From contig NZ_CP097267.1 in NCBI RefSeq assembly GCF_028473605.1, positions 3,278,501-3,342,500 on the forward strand: 64,000 nucleotides of DNA, given 5' to 3'. The position numbers were made by a program, and so were the translations under genes. This DNA is from Acidovorax sp. NCPPB 3576. GTDB lineage: Bacteria; Pseudomonadota; Gammaproteobacteria; Burkholderiales; Burkholderiaceae_C. The notes beneath the pieces are model-generated. The model was not told where the DNA came from. It did not search any database and was given only the letters and a program-made list of their open reading frames with translations. The stretch's first letter is position 1. Every line of letters begins with the position of its first letter. This document shows, piece by piece, positions 32,559-41,005 of the stretch.

Positions 32559-35500
32559 TCAAGCAGGCTGAACGTCCAGGCCCGAGGAAATGCGCTCTGG
32601 CCCAATGGCATTGCTTTCCTGCGCAAAAAGGAAGGAAGCGAGCAGGCCGCGAGGCGTGCCTTTGCCCGTCGGATTGAAGATGACCATATCGCCAAACACC
32701 AGAAAATGGTCTTTGGCGCGCGACACGCCGACATTCAGCATGCTGGGGCTTCGATCCATGAACCCGCCATCCGCATCCCTTGAATAGGTCGGAGAAAAAA
32801 TGATCAGGATGCGTTCCGCCCCTTGCAAGGAGTGAACGGTGCCGACAGTCATCTCACCGTCTTCCTTGCCTGCGCGAATTCCGCGCGAAGCGCACGCCTC
32901 GGTAATGGCGGCGACCTGCCCGCCAAAAGGCGTGACGACGCCGACGATCTCATGGATTTTCTTGCTGTACTGGGTTTCCAGCCGCGCTTGATTCTGAACG
33001 ATCCATTCGGCAATGGTTTCGGCTTCCACGCGGTTGTCACGGCTGCCGCCCCGGCGCTCGCACTGCCCGTCGATGTGCAGGTACCCCAGGGCCGGCAATC
33101 CCGGCGCCGCCCCCCGAGGGCCCCGCTTAGGAATCAGCTTGCCGTGGTAGCAAAGTGCGTTGCAGTAGCTCACGATTTCGTCATAACAGCGCCGGTGCTC
33201 GTAAAGATACATGCCTCGCGCCAGGTCCTTGTCGTAGTGGTACCGGCTGGCCCGTTGCGCGATCTCCATGACGCTGCCGGAGGCAGCCGTCTTTCCCAGC
33301 TCGGCAATCCGGTTGTAGTCGGCTTGCACATGGGTCGAATCCATGACTCCCGCTTCCACCAGGTTGCCAATGTCCATCTGCGGCTTCACGCTCCAGATGG
33401 GCTCGATTTGCAGGGTGTCCCCGATCACCAGCGCCCTCTTGGCCAATGCAAAGGAGGCACCTGCGACTTCGGGCAGAACCTGCCCCGCCTCGTCGACGAT
33501 CAGAAGATCGATGTGGTCGTAGAGGTAATCCGGCACGAAGCTTCCACGCTCGTATCGGCTGACAGCCATCTCTTTCGGAAGCATGAAGAACGTGGAGACG
33601 ACGCAAGGCGTGAGCATCATCCGCCGATGCCAACGCTTCCTGAGCGTGGCAGCGCCCTTCTTTTTGCTCTCGTCGGCCAAACCCGGAAGCACCTGCTCCA
33701 TCTCCAGCAGCCATCGTGCCTCCCAATAGTGGGTAGCGTAGAGAAATGCCGGAAACCGGATGCGCGTATCTGCCGCTTGGTCGCAGGCCTGCAGCGTTCT
33801 TGCATCAGGGGAAAGCGCCATTCCCAGGCAGCCAGTGGCAGCAGCCCATGGAATGAGCGCTTCGCGGTGCGCCTTGAATGCGCTCTCCCCACGCTCGAGC
33901 CTCATTCGCAGTGGTGCCAGTTCCTTTTCGATGCCCTCCACCATGGTTTGAATGGCATGGGTGAATTGATCGATGCGAGTCCATTGCCTTTCGGGAAAGG
34001 CGCCAGGCCATCTCTCTTTCAGAAAGCCCTTGGCACGCAAAAGACGCTTTTGATGAACGGGCGGCAGCCAGGACAGCAGCACATAGGCCCAGGACTCCTG
34101 ACCGAGAAAACCCTCCCATTGATCCAGCAGTGCTTTGCATGCGGTCAGATCGCCTTCTCTGGCAGAGGCCGCCACCTGCCGTGCCGCAAGGGCTTCGGCA
34201 GGCGATTCGCCAAGCTCCTCACGCAGTGCTTCGGCGGCCCGATGCACGGGGGGCCACGCGCCTTCGATGGCTTTCAACTTTCCGGCACCCTCCTCGATCA
34301 GCCGGTGCAGCCGATCGCAAATGCCTTGGACAGAAGGCTCGCGGAGGTCTGGAAATGCCGATTGAGCGGCCTGCAAAAACCCACTCTTGGCCTGGGCAAA
34401 GTATTCAGGCTCTTCGACGGCGCTGAAAAAGGCCCGGGTCTGGTACTTTCCAGTGGACTGTTTTTCCTTTTTCGCCGAGGGGAAATAGGCCCCGAAACTC
34501 TTGATGCCGGGCAACCATCGCCCCGCGAACGGCCCGACCCCTGAAGAGAAATCCTTGGCGAAAGCGTCGATGATGTTGGTGACCGCCTGGTTGTTCGTGG
34601 ATGCGGCGGCGATCACCGGGGGATCACCTCCCTGAAGTGCCGCACGAACCCAGTGCGACGCGACCACCGAAAGCAGCATGGTGGTCTTGCCAGTCCCGGG
34701 TGGGCCATTGACGCCCAATATTTCACCGTGCCTGGATACGAGCTGGTGCGTCAACGCATCTCGCTGTGCGTCCGCCAGTGGATGGGTATCCGAGGAATGC
34801 CCCAGCCGCAGGGAAAATCCTGCATGCGGTGGAAGACAGGGCTCGGGAGGATGCGTCTCTTCCGAGGCGTATTGCTCGAACAGCGGAGAAGAGGGAGCCT
34901 GAGACCGGATGTTGTCGTAGAGGGCCAGAATATGCTGGCTGGCCCCCACCACCGCGCCGTCTTTGTCGATGGCCCAGCGGTCGTCCAGCTGGAAAGGCTC
35001 CGTGTTGCTTACCCAGCCGGCCGCGACCTCTTCGAACATCGCTTCGCAGTAGCCCAGATACTTCTGCCAACGTTCGAGATGCCATGCATCAGGATCATGT
35101 TCGCCGATGGCTTGCTTTTCGAATCCGGGCGCCTCGTGTCCAGCCAGCCAGGTGTCCAGATCCGAGACGGCGCCCACCGCGAACGCGCCCTTGTCCAAGG
35201 GTTCCAGGATATCGCGAGGGACGAACGTGTTCACGTTCGGATAGATGCGGCCCTCCCGATCCAGCACGGCCTGGCCGACGATAGGAATGACGATTTCGGG
35301 AATACCGCTGGACCGGGCCCTCCCATGCGCAAGGCGCGAACGGTAAAGATAGGGACGGATGGTGACCGCCACCGCATCGACATCTTCGGCACATTGCCGA
35401 AAAAACTCTTGAACCACCTCTGCATCGACCCGCCCGCTCTCCCACTCGGCCCTGGGCCTCAGCTTCGGATTGTCGATATCCGAGCCCTGGAGCGCACCTT

Positions 35501-35567
35501 TGCCCAAATCGGCATCGGCCAGGCAGTTGCGCCAGTATTCCGCGTAGGAAAGGCTTTTTTTCCGCAT
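32559..35567 (-). CDS. Large superfamily 1 (Upf1/Dna2-like) helicase
   Basis: A 1002-residue ATPase. After a ~280-residue N-terminal region without a domain I know come the Q-motif PLADAQRDALTHQL, Walker A GPPGTGKTTML (near 290), a long helical insertion (about 390-640), Walker B LLIVDEAGQVLPE (near 690), motif III VIGDTLQIEPIW, motif IV VVTPFGGQV, motif V VGTVHSLQGAE and motif VI NVGVSRAKDHFLVFGD. All motor motifs are intact. No nuclease domain is seen. GC content is lower than in neighbouring cob genes, and it splits the cob series, both signs of acquisition. Genes of this build occur in anti-phage loci, but a defence role here is only a possibility. Confidence 0.8.
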   Translation of the reverse strand: MRKKSLSYAEYWRNCLADADLGKGALQGSDIDNPKLRPRAEWESGRVDAEVVQEFFRQCAEDVDAVAVTIRPYLYRSRLAHGRARSSGIPEIVIPIVGQAVLDREGRIYPNVNTFVPRDILEPLDKGAFAVGAVSDLDTWLAGHEAPGFEKQAIGEHDPDAWHLERWQKYLGYCEAMFEEVAAGWVSNTEPFQLDDRWAIDKDGAVVGASQHILALYDNIRSQAPSSPLFEQYASEETHPPEPCLPPHAGFSLRLGHSSDTHPLADAQRDALTHQLVSRHGEILGVNGPPGTGKTTMLLSVVASHWVRAALQGGDPPVIAAASTNNQAVTNIIDAFAKDFSSGVGPFAGRWLPGIKSFGAYFPSAKKEKQSTGKYQTRAFFSAVEEPEYFAQAKSGFLQAAQSAFPDLREPSVQGICDRLHRLIEEGAGKLKAIEGAWPPVHRAAEALREELGESPAEALAARQVAASAREGDLTACKALLDQWEGFLGQESWAYVLLSWLPPVHQKRLLRAKGFLKERWPGAFPERQWTRIDQFTHAIQTMVEGIEKELAPLRMRLERGESAFKAHREALIPWAAATGCLGMALSPDARTLQACDQAADTRIRFPAFLYATHYWEARWLLEMEQVLPGLADESKKKGAATLRKRWHRRMMLTPCVVSTFFMLPKEMAVSRYERGSFVPDYLYDHIDLLIVDEAGQVLPEVAGASFALAKRALVIGDTLQIEPIWSVKPQMDIGNLVEAGVMDSTHVQADYNRIAELGKTAASGSVMEIAQRASRYHYDKDLARGMYLYEHRRCYDEIVSYCNALCYHGKLIPKRGPRGAAPGLPALGYLHIDGQCERRGGSRDNRVEAETIAEWIVQNQARLETQYSKKIHEIVGVVTPFGGQVAAITEACASRGIRAGKEDGEMTVGTVHSLQGAERILIIFSPTYSRDADGGFMDRSPSMLNVGVSRAKDHFLVFGDMVIFNPTGKGTPRGLLASFLFAQESNAIGPERISSGLDVQPA

Positions 35568-35761
35568 TGAGCTTCCATCCCTTTTTTCAGTTTTTGCATC
35601 TGCCCGTGCATGTCTCAGGCTTCGTTGGCGGTGCTGAGACGCCGCATCACAGTTCCGCGACCCGCAGCCACGGGCTTTCCGGGCAACCCGTTATTTTGCC
35701 CGCCCCTCCAGCATGAGAATGGAGCCGATCTCCCCCTTGCCGCAGACGGGCAGCAGCCTGG
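35568..35761. repeat. Intergenic inverted repeats at the left end of the cob run
   Basis: The 194 bases between cobC and the helicase gene carry two dyads: GTCTCAG (35612-35618) / CTGAGAC (35634-35640) and CGGGCAA (35680-35686) / TTGCCCG (35696-35702). The second lies 60 bases beyond the cobC stop and could end the btuB-cobC transcript, though no T-run follows. No reading frame here looks like protein. Confidence 0.45.
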
Positions 35762-36769
35762 TCAGAGTTGCCAGGCACGCCGCAGTGCCTGCCCAGCAGC
35801 CGGTTCCAGCACCCCCAGCCGCACCTGCCCCGGCAATCCGAAGGACGCACAGTCTCGCAGCTTGATGCCGTCCTCGCGCAACGACGCCAGCGCGGCTGGA
35901 AGGTCGTTTACTGCCGGCCGCGCCACGAAGTAGTTGGCCTGGCTTCCGGGCACGACGGCCCAGCCCATGGCCTCGCACAGCGCCTGCTGCTGCGCCTTCC
36001 AGGCGCGCAGCGTTTCCAGGCTGTCGCGCAGCCACTGCTGGGTGGACGGCAGGCTCCATGCTGTGAGCAACGCCACGCCATGGGCGCCGATGGGCCAGGA
36101 AGGCGCCAGCGACTGCAGCGCGGCAAGGTCTTGCGGCGGCTGCGCCTGCGGCGCAATGGCGTAGGCCGCGCGCACGCCGGTCAGGCCCAGGGCCTTGTTG
36201 GGCGTCCACAACTGCCAGGCGTTGGCGGGCATGGGGGAGGCGGCGCCCTCCAGGCGCAGGGGGGCGTAGGCACAGTCGAGCACGCGCAGTGCGCCGTCTT
36301 GCGCTCCGGGCCGGCCCCAGGCGGCCAGCGCGGGGTCGGGCGTGCCGAGCGGGCTGGAGGGCTCGCAGGCCCAGCACAGGCCGGTGCCTGCGGGGGCCGC
36401 ACCGGGCGCGGCGCGCTGCACTTCCAGCCCCCAGGCCTGCGCCGCGCTCGCGTAGTCCCCATAGCCATGCACCGGCACGGCCACGGCCCGCGCGCCCTGC
36501 CGGGCGGCGAAGGCGGTGATGCGGTGGATGAATTCGCTGGCGCTGCCCGCGATCACGATGCGCGCCGGCGCCACGCCGTGGAAGGCGCCCAGGCGCTCGC
36601 GCAGGGCGGTGTAGGCCGGGTCGGGGTAATGCCGGGCATCGGCTTCGCGCAGCGCCTGGACCGCCTCGGGGCACGGGCCGCAGGCGTTGCTATTGGTGGA
36701 AAAGTCGTGCAGCGGCACGCCCAGGGCGTCCGGGCCGCCGTGCAGGGGGGCGTGCGCGGTCACGTCCAT
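35762..36769 (-). CDS. cobC: L-threonine-O-3-phosphate decarboxylase-type aminotransferase fold
   Basis: A 335-residue PLP enzyme that supplies (R)-1-amino-2-propanol phosphate for the nucleotide loop of cobalamin. HDFSTNSNACGPCPEAVQAL opens the fold, RHYPDPAYTALRERL follows, and LWTPNKALGLTGVRAAYA holds the PLP lysine. Overlaps the cobD gene by 10 bases. Named cobC in the Pseudomonas scheme (cobD in Salmonella). Confidence 0.9.
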   Translation of the reverse strand: MDVTAHAPLHGGPDALGVPLHDFSTNSNACGPCPEAVQALREADARHYPDPAYTALRERLGAFHGVAPARIVIAGSASEFIHRITAFAARQGARAVAVPVHGYGDYASAAQAWGLEVQRAAPGAAPAGTGLCWACEPSSPLGTPDPALAAWGRPGAQDGALRVLDCAYAPLRLEGAASPMPANAWQLWTPNKALGLTGVRAAYAIAPQAQPPQDLAALQSLAPSWPIGAHGVALLTAWSLPSTQQWLRDSLETLRAWKAQQQALCEAMGWAVVPGSQANYFVARPAVNDLPAALASLREDGIKLRDCASFGLPGQVRLGVLEPAAGQALRRAWQL

Positions 36770-37734
36770 CGCAGTGCCCAAAATGCTATTGAAAAGTGAG
36801 CAATCATGGCAATCAATCCGCCGGCGATGACCACTTTCGATGCCCAGCGCGCCGCCTGCGGCGTATCGCTGGCGGCGGCGCCCCGCCCTTCGCCGTTGAG
36901 CGTGTACACGCCGGGCTTGGCCAGGCGCACGCCCAGGGCCAGCGCCATGGCAGCCATGGGCCAGCCGCTGTTGGGCGAGGGCGTGCGGCGGGCCTGGGCC
37001 GCCAGCACGCGCCAGCGCGGGCCGCCGGCGATGGCCCACAGCAGCAGCGCCGTGAGCCGCGCCGGCAGCCACGACAGCGCATCGTCCGCGCGCGCCGCCC
37101 ATTTTCCGGCCCACTGCCAGTAGCGCCCGCCGCGCATGCCGGGGTAGCCCCACATGGCATCGGCCGTGTTGGCGAAGCGGTAGAGCGCGGCGCCGGGCAG
37201 GCCCAGCAGCGCGAACCAGAACAGCGGCGCGACCACGGAGTCGTTGAGGTTCTCGGCCAGCGATTCGATGGCGCTCTCGCGCACCTGCACCGCATCGAGC
37301 GCCTGCACGTCGCGGCTCACCAAGCGCGCCAGGCGCGCGCGCCCGGCCTCCAGCGATTCGGCCAGGGCGGCTTCCACCGCAAGCACCTCGTCGCGCAGCA
37401 TGCGCCAGGCCAGCAGCGGCTTGAGCAGCAACGCCATCAGCACCGCGGCCAGCCACGGCGGCGCGTGGCGAAGCACGGCCCACTGCAGCACAGCGGACAC
37501 GATCAAAACCATAGCTGCCACCGCACACCACAGTAGCGCTGCAAGCCAAAAAGACTTCCAATCCCGGGGCGTGGGCGCGCGGGGCGCCACCCGGTCGCCG
37601 CCGGCCTGCAGCGCGTGGCCCATCCAGACCACGGGGTGCACGGCCACGGGCGGCTCGCCAAAGCACCGGTCGATGGCCAGCGCGAGCGGCAATGCCGCGG
37701 CGGGCGCCAGGGCCAGGGCCCAGGCGGCGTCCAT
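36760..37734 (-). CDS. cobD: Adenosylcobinamide-phosphate synthase, integral membrane (CobD/CbiB)
   Basis: A 324-residue inner-membrane enzyme that attaches aminopropanol phosphate to cobyrate. IDRCFGEPPVAVHPVVWMGH is the family opening; SLAENLNDSVVAPLFW (near 160) and ANTADAMWGYPG (near 195) are core motifs. ATG 37734 shares one base with the bluB stop (TGATG). Two stretches match the dispersed repeat: codons in the second hydrophobic span (from 37501-37558) and the C-terminal GLIAMIAHFSIAF (from 36785-36818). Confidence 0.9.
   Translation of the reverse strand: MDAAWALALAPAAALPLALAIDRCFGEPPVAVHPVVWMGHALQAGGDRVAPRAPTPRDWKSFWLAALLWCAVAAMVLIVSAVLQWAVLRHAPPWLAAVLMALLLKPLLAWRMLRDEVLAVEAALAESLEAGRARLARLVSRDVQALDAVQVRESAIESLAENLNDSVVAPLFWFALLGLPGAALYRFANTADAMWGYPGMRGGRYWQWAGKWAARADDALSWLPARLTALLLWAIAGGPRWRVLAAQARRTPSPNSGWPMAAMALALGVRLAKPGVYTLNGEGRGAAASDTPQAARWASKVVIAGGLIAMIAHFSIAFWALRWT
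36785..36818. repeat. Dispersed repeat, partial copy in the 3' end of cobD
   Basis: The + strand reads GCTATTGAAAAGTGAGCAATC then ATGGCAATCAA, close to the copy over the btuD start (GCTATGAAAAACATAGCAATC then GAGGCAATCAA, minus strand). It encodes the last hydrophobic residues of CobD. Confidence 0.5.
37501..37558. repeat. Dispersed repeat, diverged copy inside cobD
   Basis: Reads AAAACCATAGCTGCC, then AGTAGCGCTGCAAGCC and AAAAAGACTT, the block order (ATAGC, GCGCT-GGAGGCC, T-rich/A-rich tail) of the repeat seen in cobU and after nth. On the coding strand it supplies part of a membrane span (SFWLAALLWCAVAAM). Confidence 0.5.
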
Positions 37735-38477
37735 CAACGGGGGCCCTTTCCGTCAACGGCCGGCATCGGGTCCACGGCAGCGCCTTCCACCAGCCAGGGC
37801 GCCGGCTGGCCCCAGCCGTTGTCGAACACCACGGTGCGAAGCGGCGCGCGGCGCGCCCAGCGCTCCTGCTGCAGCATGGGTTCTTCGTAGAAGCCGTGCA
37901 CCGGGCCGATGGACAGCAGCGCCACCGCCTCGGCACCGGGGGGCAGGCCCAGCAGCGCGCCCACCGCGGCGGGGTCGAACATGGACACCCAGCCCATGCC
38001 CAGCCCCTCGGCGCGCGCGGCCAACCACAGGTTCTGCAGCGCGCAGGCGACCGAGGCCAGATCCATCTGCGGCAGCGTGCGGCGGCCGAACACGTGCGCC
38101 TCGCGCCCATCGGCCAGCGCCACGGCGATGCATTCGGCCGCATCGCGCAGGCCCTCGACCTTCAGGCGCAAAAATTCCGCGCCCCGCTCGCCCAGCGCCT
38201 GGGCCGTGCGCAGGCGCTCGGCCTCCACACAGGCGTGCAGGCGCCCGCGCAGCGCCCCATCGGCCACACGGATGAAGCGCCAGGGCTGCATGAACCCCAC
38301 GCTGGGGCCATGGTGCGCGGCCTCCAGCAGCCGCGCCAACACCTCGGGCGCGACCTGCCCACCCGCGAAGTGGCGCATGTCGCGGCGTTCGCGGATGGCG
38401 CGGTACACGGCGGCGCGCTCCTGTGCGGAGAAGGCGGCGCCCTGCGCACTGTCGTTGGGCGGCGTGGGGGATGGCAT
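37734..38477 (-). CDS. bluB: 5,6-dimethylbenzimidazole synthase
   Basis: A 247-residue flavin-destroying enzyme that converts reduced FMN to dimethylbenzimidazole, the cobalamin lower base. Nitroreductase fold: RAIRERRDMRHFAGG, AAHHGPSVGFMQPWRFI and WVSMFDPAAVGALLGLP; GPVHGFYEEPMLQQERWA is typical of BluB. ATG 38477 is preferred; a TTG at 38507 would overlap the cobO stop. BluB needs oxygen, so the cell makes its lower ligand aerobically. Confidence 0.9.
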   Translation of the reverse strand: MPSPTPPNDSAQGAAFSAQERAAVYRAIRERRDMRHFAGGQVAPEVLARLLEAAHHGPSVGFMQPWRFIRVADGALRGRLHACVEAERLRTAQALGERGAEFLRLKVEGLRDAAECIAVALADGREAHVFGRRTLPQMDLASVACALQNLWLAARAEGLGMGWVSMFDPAAVGALLGLPPGAEAVALLSIGPVHGFYEEPMLQQERWARRAPLRTVVFDNGWGQPAPWLVEGAAVDPMPAVDGKGPR

Positions 38478-38503
38478 CGCGGCGCGGGGGCGGTCGGCGG
38501 GGC

Positions 38504-39073
38504 TCAATCCTCGATGCCGCGCTGCGCCGGCACGCCGGCCTGGAACGCGTGCTTGACCATGCCCATCTCGGTCACCGTGTCGGCCAGCTCGATCACCTCG
38601 GGCGGGCAGCGGCGGCCGGTGAGTACCACGTGCACATGGCGCGGGCGGTCGCGCAGCACCTGCAGCACCTCCTCGAGCGGCAGCCAGCCGTAGATGAGCG
38701 GGTAGGTGATCTCGTCCAGCACCACCAGGAAGAACTCGCCGCCCAGCACGGCGGCGCGCGCGCGCTCCCAGCCGGCACGGGCCAACTCGGCCGACTGGTC
38801 GATGTCGCGGCTCTTCCAGGTGAAGCCGTCGCCCAGGCCCTCGATGGGGATGCCCAGCTGCTCGAACATGCGGTGCTCGCCGAAGCGCGCGGTGGGCACC
38901 TTCATGAACTGGAAGATCTTGACCGGCTTGCCGCGCCCGTGGGCGCGCAGGGCGAGGCCGAACGCGGCGGTGCTCTTGCCCTTGCCGTTGCCGGTGTTGA
39001 CCAGCACGATGCCGCGGCGCTCGCCGTCGGGTTTTTCGGAGCGCCGTTCGGCGGGAGGGGTTTCGATCTGCAT
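38504..39073 (-). CDS. cobO: Cob(I)yrinic acid a,c-diamide adenosyltransferase
   Basis: A 189-residue ATP:corrinoid adenosyltransferase of the CobO/BtuR family. P-loop [20 protein letters not shown], then [23 protein letters not shown] and the Walker B region [35 protein letters not shown] near the end. Starts at ATG 39073; the codon two triplets upstream is only TTG. It carries out the last step before amidation by CobQ. Confidence 0.92.
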   Translation of the reverse strand: MQIETPPAERRSEKPDGERRGIVLVNTGNGKGKSTAAFGLALRAHGRGKPVKIFQFMKVPTARFGEHRMFEQLGIPIEGLGDGFTWKSRDIDQSAELARAGWERARAAVLGGEFFLVVLDEITYPLIYGWLPLEEVLQVLRDRPRHVHVVLTGRRCPPEVIELADTVTEMGMVKHAFQAGVPAQRGIED

Positions 39074-39140
39074 GCGCAATGTCTCGGAAGTCGTTCGGAA
39101 AAAAGGGGGCGAAGTCGGTGGCCGGGATGGCGTCCGGGTC

Positions 39141-39920
39141 CTAGTCGATGCGGGGCAGCGACACCCACAGGCCCGCCACCTGCTGCACCTGGATGCGCTG
39201 GTCGAACACGGCCTGCAGCGCGGCGTGGGTGGCCGGGTCGGCGCAGGCGCCGTGGTGCACGATGCGGCCCCGGTCCATGATGGCCATGTCGTCGGCCTGC
39301 AGCGCGAGCGACACCTCGTGCAGCACGCTCACCACCGTGCCGCCGCGCGCCGCCAGCGCGCGCATGGCGTGCAGCCAGTCGGCCTGGTGCGGGGGGTCGA
39401 GGTTGGCCAGGGGTTCGTCCATCAGCAGCACCTCGGCCTGCACGGCGAGCGCGCGCGCCAGCAGCACCCGCTGGCGCTCGCCGCCCGACAGCTGCCCGAG
39501 CGGCCGGTGGCGCCAGTCCCAGGCCTGCGTGGTGCGCAGGGCCTGCTCCACCGCCGCATGGTCGGCGGCGCTGGCCGGCGCCATCCATCGCTGGTGCGGC
39601 AAGCGCCCGAGCATGGCAACGTCGTAGGCCGTGAGGTCGTCCGCCGAGGCTTCGTTCTGCCCCAGCCAGGCCAGCCGGCAGGCGCGCTCGCGGGCCGGCA
39701 TGGCGGCCAGGGGCCGGCCCAGCAGCTCGACCCGGCCCGACACCGCCGCGCCGCGCAGCAGGCCCGCCAGCACCTTGAGCAAGGTGGACTTGCCGGCGCC
39801 GTTGGGGCCCACCACGCTGGTCCAGCGGCCGGCGGGCACGGCCAGGTCCACGCCGTTCAATACCGGGGCATTTCCGATGTGTGCCGCGATGTTGATTGCC
39901 TCGATTGCTATGTTTTTCAT
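39141..39920 (-). CDS. btuD: Cobalamin ABC importer, ATP-binding subunit
   Basis: A 259-residue ATPase of the FecE/BtuD family. Walker [21 protein letters not shown], signature [16 protein letters not shown], Walker [15 protein letters not shown], switch [14 protein letters not shown]. It follows btuC and shares 4 bases with it. The first codons ([12 protein letters not shown]) come from a copy of the dispersed repeat, and the start codon lies inside its perfect hairpin GCTATG-TTTTT-CATAGC (39907-39923), which could limit translation start. Confidence 0.88.
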   Translation of the reverse strand: MKNIAIEAINIAAHIGNAPVLNGVDLAVPAGRWTSVVGPNGAGKSTLLKVLAGLLRGAAVSGRVELLGRPLAAMPARERACRLAWLGQNEASADDLTAYDVAMLGRLPHQRWMAPASAADHAAVEQALRTTQAWDWRHRPLGQLSGGERQRVLLARALAVQAEVLLMDEPLANLDPPHQADWLHAMRALAARGGTVVSVLHEVSLALQADDMAIMDRGRIVHHGACADPATHAALQAVFDQRIQVQQVAGLWVSLPRID

Positions 39921-39924
39921 AGCG
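39888..39924. repeat. Dispersed repeat, copy over the btuD start codon
   Basis: Minus-strand reading: GCTATGAAAAACATAGC then AATCGAGGCAATCAA. The hairpin arms GCTATG and CATAGC are perfect and the ATG of btuD is within the left arm as read leftward. Confidence 0.65.
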
Positions 39925-41005
39925 AATGGCCCTGCATGGAGCGCCGGTGCATGAGCCACAGCAGGTAGGTGCCGCCCAGCGCCGCGGTGAGCACGCCCAC
40001 GGGCAGCTCCTGCGGCGCCAAAATCCAGCGCGCCAGGATGTCGGCCGCCAGCAGCAGCGTCGCGCCCATCAGGCTGGACAGCACGATGTGCCGCTGGTGC
40101 GTGACCTTGACAATGGAGCGCACCAGGTGCGGCGCGGCCAGCCCCACGAACGCGATCAGGCCGGTCTGCGCCACGGCCGTGCCGGTGGCCAGCGCCATGG
40201 CCGCCACCAGCCCCGCGCGCATGGGCGCCAGCGGCAGGCCCAGGCTGGCGGCCGTGGCCTCGCCCAGCGTCAGGCCGTCGAGCGCGCGCGACAGGGTCCA
40301 CGCGGCGATGCCGCACAGCGCCCACGCCCCGGCCATGAGCGCGCAGGCCACCCAGCCGACGAAGCTGGTGCTGCCCAGCGTGAAGGCCTGCATGGCCTGC
40401 AGGATGTCCGGCGAGGCCAGCTCCACCAGGTCGCGCAGTGCGCCCAGCACCACGCCCACGATCACCCCGGCCAGCAGCAGCCGCAGCGTGTGCTGCACCC
40501 CGCGCGCCAGCACCAGGGTCAGGGCCACCGCGCCAGCCGCGCCGAGAAACGCCATGCCGGTGACGCCCAGCCGCGCCAGCCACTGCGCGGCCATGGGCGA
40601 CACGCCGAACACCACCATCGCCAGCGCGCCGCCCAGCGCCGCGCCCGAGGCCGAGCCCAGCAGGTACGGATCGGCCAGCGGATTGCGGAAAAGGCCCTGC
40701 GCCACCGCGCCCGCCAGCCCCAGCAGCGCGCCGGCCAGCCAGGCGCCCAGCGTGCGCGGCAGGCGGATCTCCCACACGATCTGCCAGGCCACCGGGTCCT
40801 GCCCCATGCGCAGCAGGCTGTCGAATCCGGTGCTGCCCACGCAGGCGCCGACGACCAGCAGCAGCGCGCTGGCGGCCAGCAGGCAGGCGCCCAGCCACGC
40901 GGCGCGGCGCGGGCCGGGGCCGGGCCGCACGGGGTGCGAGGCCGGCACGGGCTGCGATGGCCGTGGCGATGGCATGGCGCGTGCGCCGTCCCGGGGCACG
41001 CTCAT
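39917..41005 (-). CDS. btuC: Cobalamin ABC importer, permease subunit
   Basis: A 362-residue inner-membrane protein of the FecCD/BtuC family, about 10 spans. After a Pro/Arg-rich tail (residues 1-35) the diagnostic IRLPRTLGAWLAGALLGLAG and FRNPLADPYLLGSASGAALG appear, and GLIAFVGLAAPHLVRSIV near residue 285. Overlaps both neighbours by 4 bases, so btuF, btuC and btuD are translated together. Confidence 0.9.
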   Translation of the reverse strand: MSVPRDGARAMPSPRPSQPVPASHPVRPGPGPRRAAWLGACLLAASALLLVVGACVGSTGFDSLLRMGQDPVAWQIVWEIRLPRTLGAWLAGALLGLAGAVAQGLFRNPLADPYLLGSASGAALGGALAMVVFGVSPMAAQWLARLGVTGMAFLGAAGAVALTLVLARGVQHTLRLLLAGVIVGVVLGALRDLVELASPDILQAMQAFTLGSTSFVGWVACALMAGAWALCGIAAWTLSRALDGLTLGEATAASLGLPLAPMRAGLVAAMALATGTAVAQTGLIAFVGLAAPHLVRSIVKVTHQRHIVLSSLMGATLLLAADILARWILAPQELPVGVLTAALGGTYLLWLMHRRSMQGHSL

